DNA of 64,000 bases from Agromyces albus (lineage in GTDB: Bacteria; Actinomycetota; Actinomycetes; Actinomycetales; Microbacteriaceae). The position numbers and the translations under genes are program-made. The notes under the pieces are model-generated. The model did not search any database. It saw only the letters and a program-made list of their open reading frames with translations, and was not told the DNA's origin. This document shows, piece after piece, positions 10,801 through 19,923 of the stretch. The stretch's first letter is position 1. Each line of letters starts with the position of its first letter. The stretch covers positions 1 through 64,000 of the forward strand of contig NZ_SDPN01000004.1 in the NCBI RefSeq assembly GCF_004134825.1, given 5' to 3'.

Positions 10801-10863
10801 CCGCCGGTTCGGAGGAGTACCCGCGAAGTGATATCCTCGTACGGTTGCCGGTTGCGGCAGCGC

Positions 10864-10935
<72 letters not shown>

Positions 10936-10969
10936 CTGGTTCTCTCGGCTCGCGCCGTGAAACCTGCCC

Positions 10970-11043
10970 GGCGGGGTAGCTCAGGTGGTTAGAGCACACG
11001 GCTCATAATCGTGGTGTCGCGGGTTCGAGTCCCGCCCTCGCTA
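10970..11043 (+). tRNA. tRNA-Met (CAT), integration site of the island
   Basis: 74 bases. Acceptor GGCGGGG/CCTCGCT (two G-U pairs), D arm GCTC/GAGC, anticodon loop CTCATAA (CAT), T arm GCGGG/CCCGC with loop TTCGAGT. The sequence fits elongator Met rather than initiator, but an Ile-lysidine tRNA with CAT cannot be fully excluded by eye. The 3' 35 bases of the gene plus one more base are repeated at 55337-55372, showing that this tRNA is the attachment site. The gene stays intact after integration. Confidence 0.93.
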
Positions 11044-11044
11044 C
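11009..11044 (+). repeat. attL (36-bp direct repeat, copy 1)
   Basis: Starts TCGTGGTGTCGCGGG and ends CCCTCGCTAC. It covers the 3' side of the anticodon stem through the acceptor stem of tRNA-Met. It is identical to 55337-55372, while bases outside differ on both sides (ATAA against GTCT before, TTCG against AACA after). Confidence 0.95.
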
Positions 11045-11102
11045 TTCGAACTTCGGTTGACCAGGGTTTCTTGTCCTAGATAGAAGGACAGGACTCGATG
11101 AG

Positions 11103-11120
11103 TTCAACGATTATTCAACG
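11103..11120. repeat. Candidate integrase arm-type sites near attL
   Basis: TTCAACG at 11103-11109 and TTATTCAACG at 11111-11120, about 60 bp inside attL. TTATTCAACG recurs exactly at 55175-55184, inside attR. Short repeats near both ends and nowhere obviously coding fit arm-binding sites of a tyrosine integrase, but this rests on position alone. Confidence 0.4.
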
Positions 11121-11213
11121 TTTATCCGTCAGCGACCGCGTTCGGCGGGCTTCTGTGGAGAAGGTGTTCGGCCCGTCCCGGGTCGCTTGGGGTGATCTGG
11201 CACACCTACGGGT

Positions 11214-11444
11214 ATGGACATCGAACGCCTCTCAGGACTCGGCCTGGAGCCGATTCTCACGACGAGCGAGCTCGCCGAGTATCTCGGCGTGCACGTGCAG
11301 GCGATCTACGACCTGCGCGCCGCCGGCCGGGGGCCTGCCGGCATCCATGTCGGACGCGAGATCCGTTACCGGGTCTCCGATGTCCACAGCTGGATGGACC
11401 GACTCCACGAGCCGGAACCCAGCCCCGCGAATCGTGCGGGGTGA
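11214..11444 (+). CDS. Excisionase-like MerR/HTH_17 DNA-binding protein
   Basis: 76 residues, nearly all a winged-helix domain: LTTSELAEYLGVHVQAIYDLRAAGRGPAGIHVGREIRYRVSDVHSWMDR. This is the pattern of helix-turn-helix excisionases (AlpA/Xis class) that direct an integrase toward excision. It lies 6 bp upstream of the integrase gene in the same direction, so the two are probably co-transcribed. The ORF is intact. Confidence 0.8.
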   Translation: MDIERLSGLGLEPILTTSELAEYLGVHVQAIYDLRAAGRGPAGIHVGREIRYRVSDVHSWMDRLHEPEPSPANRAG

Positions 11445-11450
11445 CCGCTG

Positions 11451-12638
11451 ATGGCCGGCCGACCGCGCCTGCCGATCGGCACCTTCGGCGAGATCAAGGC
11501 GAATCAAGTTGGCCAGGGACGGTTCCGTGCCTACACGCGCTTCCGCGACTGGGACGGTCGAACGCGGCAGGTCACCGCGAGCGGTTCGAGCCGGAGTGTT
11601 GCGAAGACTGCGCTCAAGGTCGAGCTTGCCGGGCGCATGCGCGTCGGTGATGCTGGTGATTCGCTCCGGGCGGACTCACCGTTCTCGGTTCTCGCGGAGG
11701 CCTGGCTCGAAGACTTGCAGCTGGACGTGGATCGGTCCGATGGCACCAAAGAGGTGTACGAGCGTGAGCTGCGGAGCCTTGTACTGCCGTTCTTCGAGCA
11801 TTTCACTGTTCGCGAGGTGACTGTCGGCCGTGTCGAGCGGTATCTGAGGGCACAACGTGCGCAGTCGTACGCGCGCGCGAAGCACTCGCGCACCATCCTG
11901 AGCATGGTCATGGCCCTCGCGGTGCGGCGAGAGGTCATCCCGCGTAACCCCGTCAAGGAGACGTCGCGACTGAAGAAGCCGAAGCACACCCCGAAGGCCA
12001 TCACGCCGGAGCAGATCACCGCGATTCGTACGGCGGCTCGCGAGTGGCGGACGGGCGACGATGTGAAGGGCCCGAGACCAGACGGACAGGTGAGGGATCT
12101 CATCGAAGTGATGCTCGGTACTGCAACACGCATCGGCGAGACGCTCGCGTTGAGGAAATGCGACGTGGACATGACGGCGGATCCGCCCCGAGTTCACGTC
12201 AGCGGGACGATCGTCGTGCGCAAGGGCGCCGGCGTGCTTCGTCAGTCGCACCCCAAGACCGATGAGTCGAACCGGCTCGTTGCCATTCCGGCATTCGCAG
12301 CGGAGGTCATTCGCCGAAGGCTGGCATTGATCGCCGGCGAGGATGGAGAGCACCTGCTCTTCTTCACCAAGAAGGGCACGCCGCTCGCACCGCACAACGC
12401 CAGACGCACGTTCCGCGACATCCTGAAAGACGCAGGCCTCGAGGGCATGGAGATCACTCCCCACGCATTCCGTCGCACGGGAGCCACGCTGCTCGCGAAT
12501 GAAGTTGGCATCGAGACGGCCGCCGACGTGCTCGGGCACACCTCGACGTCGACGACAAAGGAGCACTATGCGGAGCCCGATCGCTCGGTCAACCCAATAA
12601 CGGCAACAGTGCTGCAGCGCCTGGCGCCACGATCATGA
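11451..12638 (+). CDS. int: Tyrosine recombinase (site-specific integrase)
   Basis: 395 residues, full length. The N-terminal part (residues 1-60) resembles the arm-binding AP2-like domain and is followed by a SAM-like core-binding domain. The catalytic residues are visible: Arg in GTATRIGETLALRKCDV, His-x-x-Arg in TPHAFRRTGATLLA, His in VLGHTSTSTT, and the nucleophile Tyr in KEHYAE. It would join the 36-bp tRNA-Met site to the circular element. It has no frameshift, so excision may still be possible. Confidence 0.93.
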   Translation: MAGRPRLPIGTFGEIKANQVGQGRFRAYTRFRDWDGRTRQVTASGSSRSVAKTALKVELAGRMRVGDAGDSLRADSPFSVLAEAWLEDLQLDVDRSDGTKEVYERELRSLVLPFFEHFTVREVTVGRVERYLRAQRAQSYARAKHSRTILSMVMALAVRREVIPRNPVKETSRLKKPKHTPKAITPEQITAIRTAAREWRTGDDVKGPRPDGQVRDLIEVMLGTATRIGETLALRKCDVDMTADPPRVHVSGTIVVRKGAGVLRQSHPKTDESNRLVAIPAFAAEVIRRRLALIAGEDGEHLLFFTKKGTPLAPHNARRTFRDILKDAGLEGMEITPHAFRRTGATLLANEVGIETAADVLGHTSTSTTKEHYAEPDRSVNPITATVLQRLAPRS

Positions 12639-13094
12639 ACATGGTGGGCTCAGCTCGACCCGCGAGTCACGATTCGCTTGGACAACGTTCGACCGCCTGT
12701 CTGGCCTCGTCGAGAGGCGGTCCTGATCGCAGGCTGGCGAGTTCGGGCGTCCAGTGCGACCTGGGGCGACTGAGGCGCGCGTCACGCACGACACGGTGGT
12801 GCCGAATCGGCCGCACCGTGTGATCTGGGGTTTCCCGCTGTCGAATGAACTCGCGCGGTGTCGATTTGTCGTGCCGGCGATTGCCGCGCCAAGCAGAAAA
12901 CCCCTGATTCTCTCGCGTCGGCGCTTAGCAATCACGCTCATGTCAAGTAGGTGCTCAACCGCTCCCACGAGCAAAAACGTGCGCATCTGTCGTTGAGAGA
13001 AGCGGCCAGCCTGCAACTTCTCAGCCACGGAAGAACGCCACGCCTCTTGCAGATCGAGGGTGCGCACCTTCTCGGCGATGACGGGGGTGGCGCG
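12639..13094. other. 456-base gap between integrase and relaxase
   Basis: No gene is called. A long minus-strand frame crosses it and reads plausibly between about 12,800 and 13,110 (KLQAGRFSQRQMRTFLLVGAVEHLLDM) with a partly GC3-rich codon pattern, but it has no clear start, runs on under the relaxase, and matches nothing I recognise. An origin of transfer would be expected just upstream of a MobF relaxase; I see no unambiguous inverted repeat and nick site. Confidence 0.35.
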
Positions 13095-13856
13095 GTGACG
13101 GTGTCGATGCGGGTGATGAGTGCTGGCGACGGGTTCCGGTACCTGTTGCGCACGGTCGTAGTCAACGATGGGGAGAGGTCGATGTCGACGCCGTTGACTC
13201 GTTACTACGGTGCGAAGGGCACGCCACCAGGGCGCTGGATGGGTAGCGGACTTCCCAGCATCGGTGCCGGCGTCATTGCGGAGAGTGACGAGGTCACTGA
13301 ATCGCAGTTGCAGTTGCTCATCGGGATGGGCAGGGATCCGGCCACCGGGAAGCCACTCGGACGCGCATATCCGACCTACGAGCACTGCGACCGGCGGCGT
13401 CGTGCGGTTGCCGGGTACGATTTCACGTTCTCGATTCCGAAGTCGGCGAGTGTCCTGTGGGGGATTGCGGATGCTACGACGCAGGAGCGAATTGTGCGTG
13501 CGCACCAGGCTGCGGTTGCGCAGGCGCTGGCGTTTCTGGAGCGGGAGGTTGCGGCCACACGCACCGGTGCAACATCTCGCGATGGGGCCGTTGCGCAGAT
13601 CGATGTCACTGGCGTGGTTGCGGCGGCGTTCGATCATTTCGATAGTCGGGCGGGCGATCCGCATCTGCACACGCACGTCGTGATCAGCAACAAGGTGCAG
13701 GCCGTGCTCGCGATCGCGCGGCGAAAGTGCTCGGTGCGGATGCCTCAAGCTGGGCGCACCCTGCAACCGCGAACCCTGCACAGCGGGTGCTGCGAGCGGA
13801 TGATGTGCCTCTCGTCCAGATCGCCGCACTCGGCGCGAGGGTCACGGCGGCGGTGA
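13095..13856 (+). pseudogene. MobF (TrwC-type) relaxase, N-terminal fragment
   Basis: The first ~200 residues are a good TrwC relaxase domain: start region GTG ACG GTG TCG ATG (VTVSMRVMSAGDGFRYLL), the double tyrosine in TRYYGAKGTPPGRWMGSG, GYDFTFSIPKSASVLWG, and the metal-binding histidine triad HLHTHVVISNK. GGGGGTGG precedes the GTG start. Directly after SNKVQ (nt ~13,700) homology stops and the frame reads nonsense to 13856. The next recognisable relaxase segment (ARDRAAKVLGADASSW) follows at once in another frame, so roughly 200 codons are missing. Nicking of an origin of transfer would need the lost part. Confidence 0.85.
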
Positions 13857-16204
13857 GCGAGAAGCGCGCGACCTGGCGGCACTGGAACCTCGCCGCTGAA
13901 GCGGCCCGCCAGACCATGGGTTACCGATTCGGCACGGCATCTGACCGCGAAGCAATCATTGGGCTCGTCACTGATGCCGCCGAACGGAGGTCGTTGCGAC
14001 TCACGCCGCCGGAGCTTGCGTCGAGCCCGGCAGCCTTCCGACGGGAGGACGGAACCTCGGTGTTCCGCCCGAAGCACTCCACCGTGTTCACCTCGACAGC
14101 GCTGCTCGACGCTGAGTCCCGGTTGCTGGACCTGGCCGCTGACGAGTCGGGCGCACGCCTGGCGCCGACGGCGTTGCGGGAGGTCGCACGGAAGCGACTG
14201 CCAGGCGGGGGAGTGCTCGCCGACGACCAACTCCAGGCACTCGCGAGGATTGCCGGCTCTGGCCGTGTCGTCGACGTGCTCGTCGGCCCAGCCGGTGCGG
14301 GCAAGACGACCGCGATGAAGGCCCTCCGCCACGCCTGGGAACAGGTTCATGGTGGAGCATCCGTGATCGGCCTCGCGCCGTCTGCCGCCGCCGCGCATGT
14401 CCTCGCCGAGGATCTTGGCATCGCGACCGAGAACCTCGCGAAATGGTGGCATGACCATCAGACAGACGGCGAGACCTTCCGGACCGGGCAGCTCGTGATC
14501 GTCGACGAGGCGTCGCTTGCCGGCACCCTTCCACTCGACCGCGTCGCCACACTCGCCGCACAGGCGGGAGCGAAGGTGCTGCTCGTCGGTGACCCGGCTC
14601 AACTACAGTCGGTCGACGCAGGCGGTGCGTTCGCCCTGCTTGTCAACGACCGGCACGACGCGCCGGAACTTGTCGACGTGCACCGCTTCGTGAACGAGTG
14701 GGAGAAGGCGGCATCACTCGGTCTGCGTCGCGGTGATCCTGAATCGGTCGACCGGTACCTCGCGCACGGCCGGGTGCGCGAGGGCGACACCGATGCGATG
14801 GCGGATGCCGCGTACTTGGCCTGGCGGGCAGATGTCCGGGCTGGTCGGGCGACGGTGCTGATCAGTGACTCGAACGACGCGGTCGCCGCGCTGAACCAGC
14901 GTGCTCGTACCGAACTCATCCTCGATGGCCGCATCGATGCGCTCCTCGAGCTTGACCTGCACGACGGCACCCGAGTCGCAGTCGGCGACGCGATCATCAC
15001 CAGGCGCAACGACCGCGGGCTGCGCGCGGGGCGGCGGTGGGTGCGCAACGGCGACCGGTGGACGGTCGTCGCGGTGCATCGCAACGGGTTGCTCGAAGTA
15101 CGGCGGCCCGAGCATCGATGGGGGAGCACGGTGGTCCTGCCCGCCGCGTACGTTCGGCAGCACGTCGAGCTCGGATACGCAGTCACGTCCTACCGTGCTC
15201 AGGGCATCACGACCGACACGGCGCACGTCGTCGCTGCCCCCGGGATGACCAGGGAGAACTTCTACGTTGCGATGACCCGTGGCCGGGAATCGAACACCGC
15301 CTACGTCGCCATCGATCGCCCGGATGTCGCGCACGTCGGCCCGCGACCCGGTGATGACGGGGAGACGACCGCACGGAGCATCCTGTTCGGTGTCCTGCAG
15401 CATGAAGGCGCCGAGCTCTCTGCGCACGAGACGCTGACGGCGGAGCAGGACGCGTGGGGCTCGATCGTCCAACTCGCGGCCGAGTACGAGACTATCGCGG
15501 CCGCCGCGCAGCACGACCGATGGGTAGCGGTGATACGTGCGTCCGGGCTCACGCCCGGGCAGGCGGATGCGGCGATCGAGTCGGATGCCTTCGGGCCGTT
15601 GACGGCGGAACTGCGGCGGGCCGAGTCGCATCACTTCGAAGTCGAGCAACTGCTCGCGAGCGTGGTTCGCGTGCGTGGGTTCGAGGACGCGGCGGATGTC
15701 GCGGCAGTACTCCACGCGAGACTGGCAGCCGCCGTCGCACAGGGTGCCGGCGCGCACGCCGTTGCCGGCCGGGCGCGGCGGAGACCTCGTCTGATCGCCG
15801 GTCTCATCCCACAGGCAGTCGGCCCGATGGATGCCGAGATGCGGCGCGCCCTGCACGAACGCGCCAAGCTCATCGAGTCACGTGCCCGAGCCATCCTGGA
15901 CCAGTCATTGGTCGCGGGGGAGGCGTGGACTCGGGCTCTCGGCCAGCCGCCGAACGCAGACACAGCTGCCGCGGCTGCGTGGCGTCGTCACGCGCGCACG
16001 GTCGCGGCGTACCGCGACCGGTACCGCGTCGTCGGCACGTTGGCGCTCGGACCCGCACCGGAGGCAACAGCGCAGAAGCTGGATGCCGCCTGCGCCAACG
16101 CCGCGCTGGTGGCCAGTCGACAGCTGTCAGACCGGGGCGCCGCATCTGCCGCGCCAGGTTCAATTGTCACGGCGTGGGTTCCGCCTGTCCGTCGTGAGTT
16201 CTAG
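13727..16204 (+). pseudogene. MobF relaxase, C-terminal helicase part (frame-shifted)
   Basis: The 3' part of the same ancestral gene. It holds a RecD/TraI-like superfamily 1 helicase: Walker A VGPAGAGKTTAMKAL (nt ~14,284), Walker B LVIVDEASL, motif LLVGDPAQLQSVDAGG, and the late motifs GYAVTSYRAQGITTD and FYVAMTRGRES. It ends in an Ala/Arg-rich helical tail. In full MobF proteins this is fused to the relaxase domain in one chain of over 1,000 residues; here the frame changes at the deletion point near 13,700. The internal GTG at 13727 is not a natural start. Homology in this frame begins slightly upstream, near 13,700. Confidence 0.85.
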
Positions 16205-16256
16205 CCCTTCTCCTAAGGCAATCTCTCTTTCGCCCCGTCGCTCGTTGCGATGGTAC

Positions 16257-16425
16257 TTAAAGTGGCCCGAAGAAGCCGGCGGCGATAGTCGCACCGGTGA
16301 ACCCCACCATGCGCCGATCCACCCGCGGCCGCCCCGTCGCCTTCACCTTCGGGGACAGCGGCCCGATCGGAGCCCAGGATTGCGGCAAGCTGCCCGACGT
16401 CGCGACGCGGCCTCCGATCTCCGGG
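16257..16425 (-). pseudogene. Probable IS5-family transposase remnant
   Basis: Minus-strand reading SWAPIGPLSPKVKATGRPRVDRRMV resembles the N-terminus of IS5-type transposases (pattern W..I.PLLP....GRPR.D.R). It then degenerates and ends. No terminal inverted repeats or remainder of the gene are seen. It fills the 221-base gap between the relaxase helicase and the sugar permease and may be a scar of the rearrangement that joined them. Confidence 0.4.
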
Positions 16426-17670
16426 TCAGGCCCGGCCGTGCGAACTGCGGGAGCGACGGGCGACCGCATCGAGCGAGACCGCGATGAGCACGACGGCGCC
16501 GGTGACCATATAACGGATCGACGAGTCGAGGTTGAGCAACGTCAGGCCGCTCGAGATCGACTGGATGACCAGAATGCCGAGCAACGCCGCGAAGGCCGAG
16601 CCGCGCCCGCCGAACAGGCTCGTGCCGCCGATCACGGCGGCGGCGATCGCGTTGAGATTCACGTCACCGCCGCCGCTCGACTGCGCGGCCGATGCGAGGC
16701 GCCCGGCCGCGAGCAGCCCGCCGACGGCTGCGAGGGTGGTGCAGGCGATGAAGGCGGTCGTGTAGACCGCGGTGATGCGGATGCCGGAGCGTCGCGCCGC
16801 CTCGCGGTTGCCGCCGACCGCGAAGAGCGAACGGCCCCAGCTCGTGCGGGTCAGGGCGTAGTTCGCGAGCAGCACGAGTGCGACGAAGAAGACGACCATC
16901 CAGCCGACCCCACGCGCCTGGTAGAGGTACCAGACTGCGAAGGTGAGCAGTGCCGCGAGCAGCCCGGCGCGGATGAGGGTGAGGCTGAGGGCGGGCGCCG
17001 AGAGTCCCGCGTTGCGGCGGATGCGGGCGCGAAGCAAGCCGCCGACGAGCACCGCCGCCGCGGCGAGCGCAACGAGTGCGTACGCGAGCCATTGCGGTAC
17101 GAAGGCGAGCTGACCGAAGTGGACGAGGGGCGAATCGAACGGCAAATTGATCGTGCCCTTCGGACCGAGCACGAACAGTTGGAGTCCGAGGAAGCCGAGA
17201 AGCCCCGAGAGCGTGATGACGAACGAGGGGACGCCGATCCGGTTGTAGATGAAGCCGTAGGCGAAGCCAATCAGGACCGCGACGCCGACCGCCGCCGCGA
17301 TCGCGAGCGGCAGGGGCCAGCGGTTGTCGATGAAGTTGATCGCCATGATCGCGGCGGCGAGGCCGCTCACGGATCCCACCGACAGGTCGATCTCGCCGAC
17401 GAGAAGCACGAACACGATTCCGAGCGCGATGACGCCGACAGGGGCGGATTCCATGAGCAGGTTCGTGAGGTTGCCGCTCGAGAGGAAGTACGGGTTCAGG
17501 ATCTGGAAGATGGTCCAGATGATCGCGAGGCCGGCGATGACGGGCAGGAACCCGAGGTCGCCGCCGCGGATGCGGTCGATGCCGGCACGGATGGCTCCAC
17601 CCATGCCGGTGTCGGCACGGAGCCGCTCGTCTTGGAGATCGGTGGGGATCGGGGGGATTGTTGTGGTCAT
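16426..17670 (-). CDS. Sugar ABC transporter permease (XylH/RbsC class)
   Basis: 414 residues, about ten hydrophobic segments. Family signatures: NLTNLLMESAPVGVIALGIVFVLLVGEIDLSVGSVSGL and the C-terminal NAIAAAVIGGTSLFGGRGS. The length and the split in the middle match XylH-like permeases rather than the shorter RbsC. It is the last gene of SBP-ATPase-permease, and its ATG overlaps the ATPase stop by 4 bases. The substrate is unknown. Confidence 0.9.
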   Translation of the reverse strand: MTTTIPPIPTDLQDERLRADTGMGGAIRAGIDRIRGGDLGFLPVIAGLAIIWTIFQILNPYFLSSGNLTNLLMESAPVGVIALGIVFVLLVGEIDLSVGSVSGLAAAIMAINFIDNRWPLPLAIAAAVGVAVLIGFAYGFIYNRIGVPSFVITLSGLLGFLGLQLFVLGPKGTINLPFDSPLVHFGQLAFVPQWLAYALVALAAAAVLVGGLLRARIRRNAGLSAPALSLTLIRAGLLAALLTFAVWYLYQARGVGWMVVFFVALVLLANYALTRTSWGRSLFAVGGNREAARRSGIRITAVYTTAFIACTTLAAVGGLLAAGRLASAAQSSGGGDVNLNAIAAAVIGGTSLFGGRGSAFAALLGILVIQSISSGLTLLNLDSSIRYMVTGAVVLIAVSLDAVARRSRSSHGRA

Positions 17671-18530
17671 CGTTCCGCGTCCTCGGTGGTGATGGTGTGC
17701 GTGGTCGGGGATGCCGTGTCGCCGCGGGAGCGGCGTCTGCTGACGGCGTTGTCGGTTGCGCCGGTGATGGCGGAGATGATCTCCTCGGTCGTGACGTCGC
17801 CGACTCGGAACTCGCCGTTGTTGCGGCCGAGTCGCAGTACGACCACGCGGTCGGCGACGGCCTTCACGTCTTCCATGTTGTGGCTGATCAGGATGACCCC
17901 GTGGCCGCGTTCCCGCAGACGCTCGACGAGGTTCAGCACCTCCGCGGTCTGCGCGACGCCGAGCGCCGCGGTGGGCTCATCGAGGATGATGAGCTTCGGA
18001 TCGCCGAGGAGCGAACGAGCGATCGCGACGGTCTGGCGCTGGCCGCCCGACAGCGACGCGATCGGGATCCGCACCGAGGGGATCTTTGCCGAGAGCTGTC
18101 GGAGCAGTTCCCAGGCGCGCACCTCCATGCCGACTTCGTCGAGCTGGAACGGGCGGCGCTCGCGGCCGAGGAAGAGGTTCTGCACGACGTCGAGGTTGTC
18201 GCAGAGGGCGAGATCTTGGAACACGGTGGCGATGCCCCGCTCGAGTGCGGCCATCGGCGTCGGGAGGGTCACCCGCTCCCCGCCGAAGTCGATCGTGCCC
18301 GAGTCGGGTGCGTGCACGCCCGAGAGCACCTTGACGAGGGTCGACTTTCCCGCGCCGTTGTCGCCGACGATCGCGACGACCTCGCTCGAGGAGACGTCGA
18401 GGTCGATGTCAGTGAGGGCAGCCACGGCTCCGAAGCTCTTCGAGATCCCCCGCAGGGAGAGGACGGTGTGGAGATTGGGGCGCGCGCCATCCGGCGCGGC
18501 CGCGGTGTCGGTTGCGGTGGTTGCGTTCAC
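17667..18530 (-). CDS. Sugar ABC transporter ATP-binding protein (single-domain XylG/FrcA type)
   Basis: 287 residues with one nucleotide-binding domain. Walker A VGDNGAGKSTLVKVLSG, Q-loop region VFQDLALCDNLDVVQNLFLG, signature LSGGQRQTVAIARSLL, Walker B LIILDEPTAALG, switch His in ISHNMEDV. Classical RbsA/XylG proteins have two such domains, but single-domain forms that dimerise are common in actinobacteria. A Ser/Arg/Thr-rich tail follows the core. It overlaps the permease gene by 4 bases. Confidence 0.9.
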   Translation of the reverse strand: MNATTATDTAAAPDGARPNLHTVLSLRGISKSFGAVAALTDIDLDVSSSEVVAIVGDNGAGKSTLVKVLSGVHAPDSGTIDFGGERVTLPTPMAALERGIATVFQDLALCDNLDVVQNLFLGRERRPFQLDEVGMEVRAWELLRQLSAKIPSVRIPIASLSGGQRQTVAIARSLLGDPKLIILDEPTAALGVAQTAEVLNLVERLRERGHGVILISHNMEDVKAVADRVVVLRLGRNNGEFRVGDVTTEEIISAITGATDNAVSRRRSRGDTASPTTHTITTEDAER

Positions 18531-18589
18531 GGTGTGACCTCTTCGTCGGTGCAGTGCGGTGGCTCGGTTGTGGTGGCGGTTCGAGGATG

Positions 18590-18626
18590 TCGGATGCCGC
18601 CCACGGCGCGCGTGGACGGCATCCGA
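18590..18626 (-). terminator. Intercistronic hairpin after the sugar-binding protein gene
   Basis: The arms TCGGATGCCG (18590-18599) and 18617-18626 are perfectly complementary, with an inner CCACG/CGTGG stem. It lies between the binding-protein stop and the ATPase start, the same relative place as the hairpins at 5782-5822 and 61808-61839. Confidence 0.7.
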
Positions 18627-18630
18627 TCGA

Positions 18631-19710
18631 TCAGGCGATGCCGAGCGCCTCGCAGGCGGGCGCGTACTCTGCCGTGCACACCTGGTCGACGGTGTAGATA
18701 CCGCCGTCGAAGATGATCTCCTTGACGTTCTCCTGCGTCACAACCTCGGGCGTGAAGAGCGTGGAAGGGGTGTCGAAGAGCGTCGTCTCACCCTCGGGCG
18801 GGTTGCCAGTGAGGAAGGCGTAGGCGACCTCTGCCGCGGCCTCGGCGACGATGCTGATCGGCTTGGAGATGGTGTTGTACTGGTCGCCGGCGATGATGCG
18901 CTGGATCGCGGCGATCTCGGCATCGTTGCCCGTGACGGGCGGCGTCGGCGCGACTCCTGCCGCCTTGAAGGCGGCGATGGATCCGCCGCCCGTTCCGTCG
19001 TTCGCCGCGACGACGCCGACGATCTGCGAGCCGAACTGCGTGATCTGGCCCGAGACCCAGTCCTGCGCCTTCTGGGGGTCCCAGCCGGGGGTGTCGAACT
19101 CGGCGAGCACCTCGAAGCCGCTGGAGTCGACGCCGGTGTGGATGCCCTTCTTGATGAGCTGGGCTGCGTCGTCGGTGGGCGAGCCGTTGACGATGAGCAC
19201 GCCGCCGCTGGCACCCGCCGCCGTGAGGCCGTCGACGAGGGAGGTGCTGATGAGCTCGCCGATGCCCTCGTTGTCGAACGACACGTAGTAGTCGGCGGGC
19301 GTATCGACGATGGGCCGGTCGTAGGTGATGACCGGGATGTTCTGCGACTGGGCGTTCACGACGATGGACGCCGCGGCCTTCGTGTCGACGGCGTCGAGCA
19401 CGATGACCTTCACGCCCTGCGCGATCGCGGAGTCGGCCTGCTGCTGCTGCTTCGCGGGGTCGGAGTCAGCGTTCTGGTAGATGACCTCGCAGTCGGGGCA
19501 CAGCTCCTCCATCTTCGCTGTGAAGAGCGGGCTGTCCTGCTGCTCGTACCTGGTGGATGCGAGGTCGGGCATGAGGAACGCGACCTTGCCGGATTCCGCG
19601 CCGTCGCCGGTGCCCCCCGAGCCGGTGGCGTCGGCCGAACATGCCGCGAGCGCTGTGGCGAGTGTGATCGACCCGAGTACTGCTGCGAGTCGCACATGGG
19701 ATTTCTTCAT
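18631..19710 (-). CDS. Sugar ABC transporter substrate-binding lipoprotein (XylF/RbsB class)
   Basis: 359 residues. Lipoprotein signal with lipobox LAAC (Cys24). The mature part follows the XylF pattern: VAFLMPDLASTRYEQQD, GVKVIVLDAVDTKAAASIV, IPVITYDRPIVDTPADYYVSFDNEGIG, and VVAANDGTGGGSIAAFKAAG. The start at 19710 has GAGGAGATTCA just before the ATG; the open frame upstream is not coding-like. It is the first gene of a minus-strand transporter operon divergent from the DeoR-led operon, so the two probably serve one sugar or polyol. Confidence 0.92.
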   Translation of the reverse strand: MKKSHVRLAAVLGSITLATALAACSADATGSGGTGDGAESGKVAFLMPDLASTRYEQQDSPLFTAKMEELCPDCEVIYQNADSDPAKQQQQADSAIAQGVKVIVLDAVDTKAAASIVVNAQSQNIPVITYDRPIVDTPADYYVSFDNEGIGELISTSLVDGLTAAGASGGVLIVNGSPTDDAAQLIKKGIHTGVDSSGFEVLAEFDTPGWDPQKAQDWVSGQITQFGSQIVGVVAANDGTGGGSIAAFKAAGVAPTPPVTGNDAEIAAIQRIIAGDQYNTISKPISIVAEAAAEVAYAFLTGNPPEGETTLFDTPSTLFTPEVVTQENVKEIIFDGGIYTVDQVCTAEYAPACEALGIA

Positions 19711-19923
19711 TGAATCTCCTCGGTGAGTCCCCGGGCGGGGACGGTGTGGGTGCAAGGGCGTCCCGGGATGTTTCGACGCAACCATCGGGCCGTTGCGGGG
19801 AACTATACCAACACTCACGTTATAAATGTCAACATCTTTGGTAAATTGGCTCGTGATTGATTGTTGGTGCTGGTCGTTCTCGCGATCCGGTTGGTAGAGT
19901 TCGGCAAGTTCGAAGGAGGACCC
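19711..19923. promoter_or_regulatory. AT-rich divergent promoter region, transporter/DeoR
   Basis: 213 bp. The segment 19801-19860 is strikingly AT-rich for this genome. Read on the minus strand it contains ATAACGTGAGTGTT; a related ATAACATTGTGCGTGTT occurs at about 20766-20782, before the dehydrogenase gene. The shared GTGnGTGTT element is a candidate DeoR-type site serving both promoters. Confidence 0.4.

Noticed and set aside
12633-13829. A 398-codon minus-strand open frame between integrase and relaxase
   Set aside because: Part of it (about 12,800-13,110) looks protein-like, but it has no credible start, continues beneath the well-supported relaxase domain, and no family was recognised. 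Left as a note in the gap entry.
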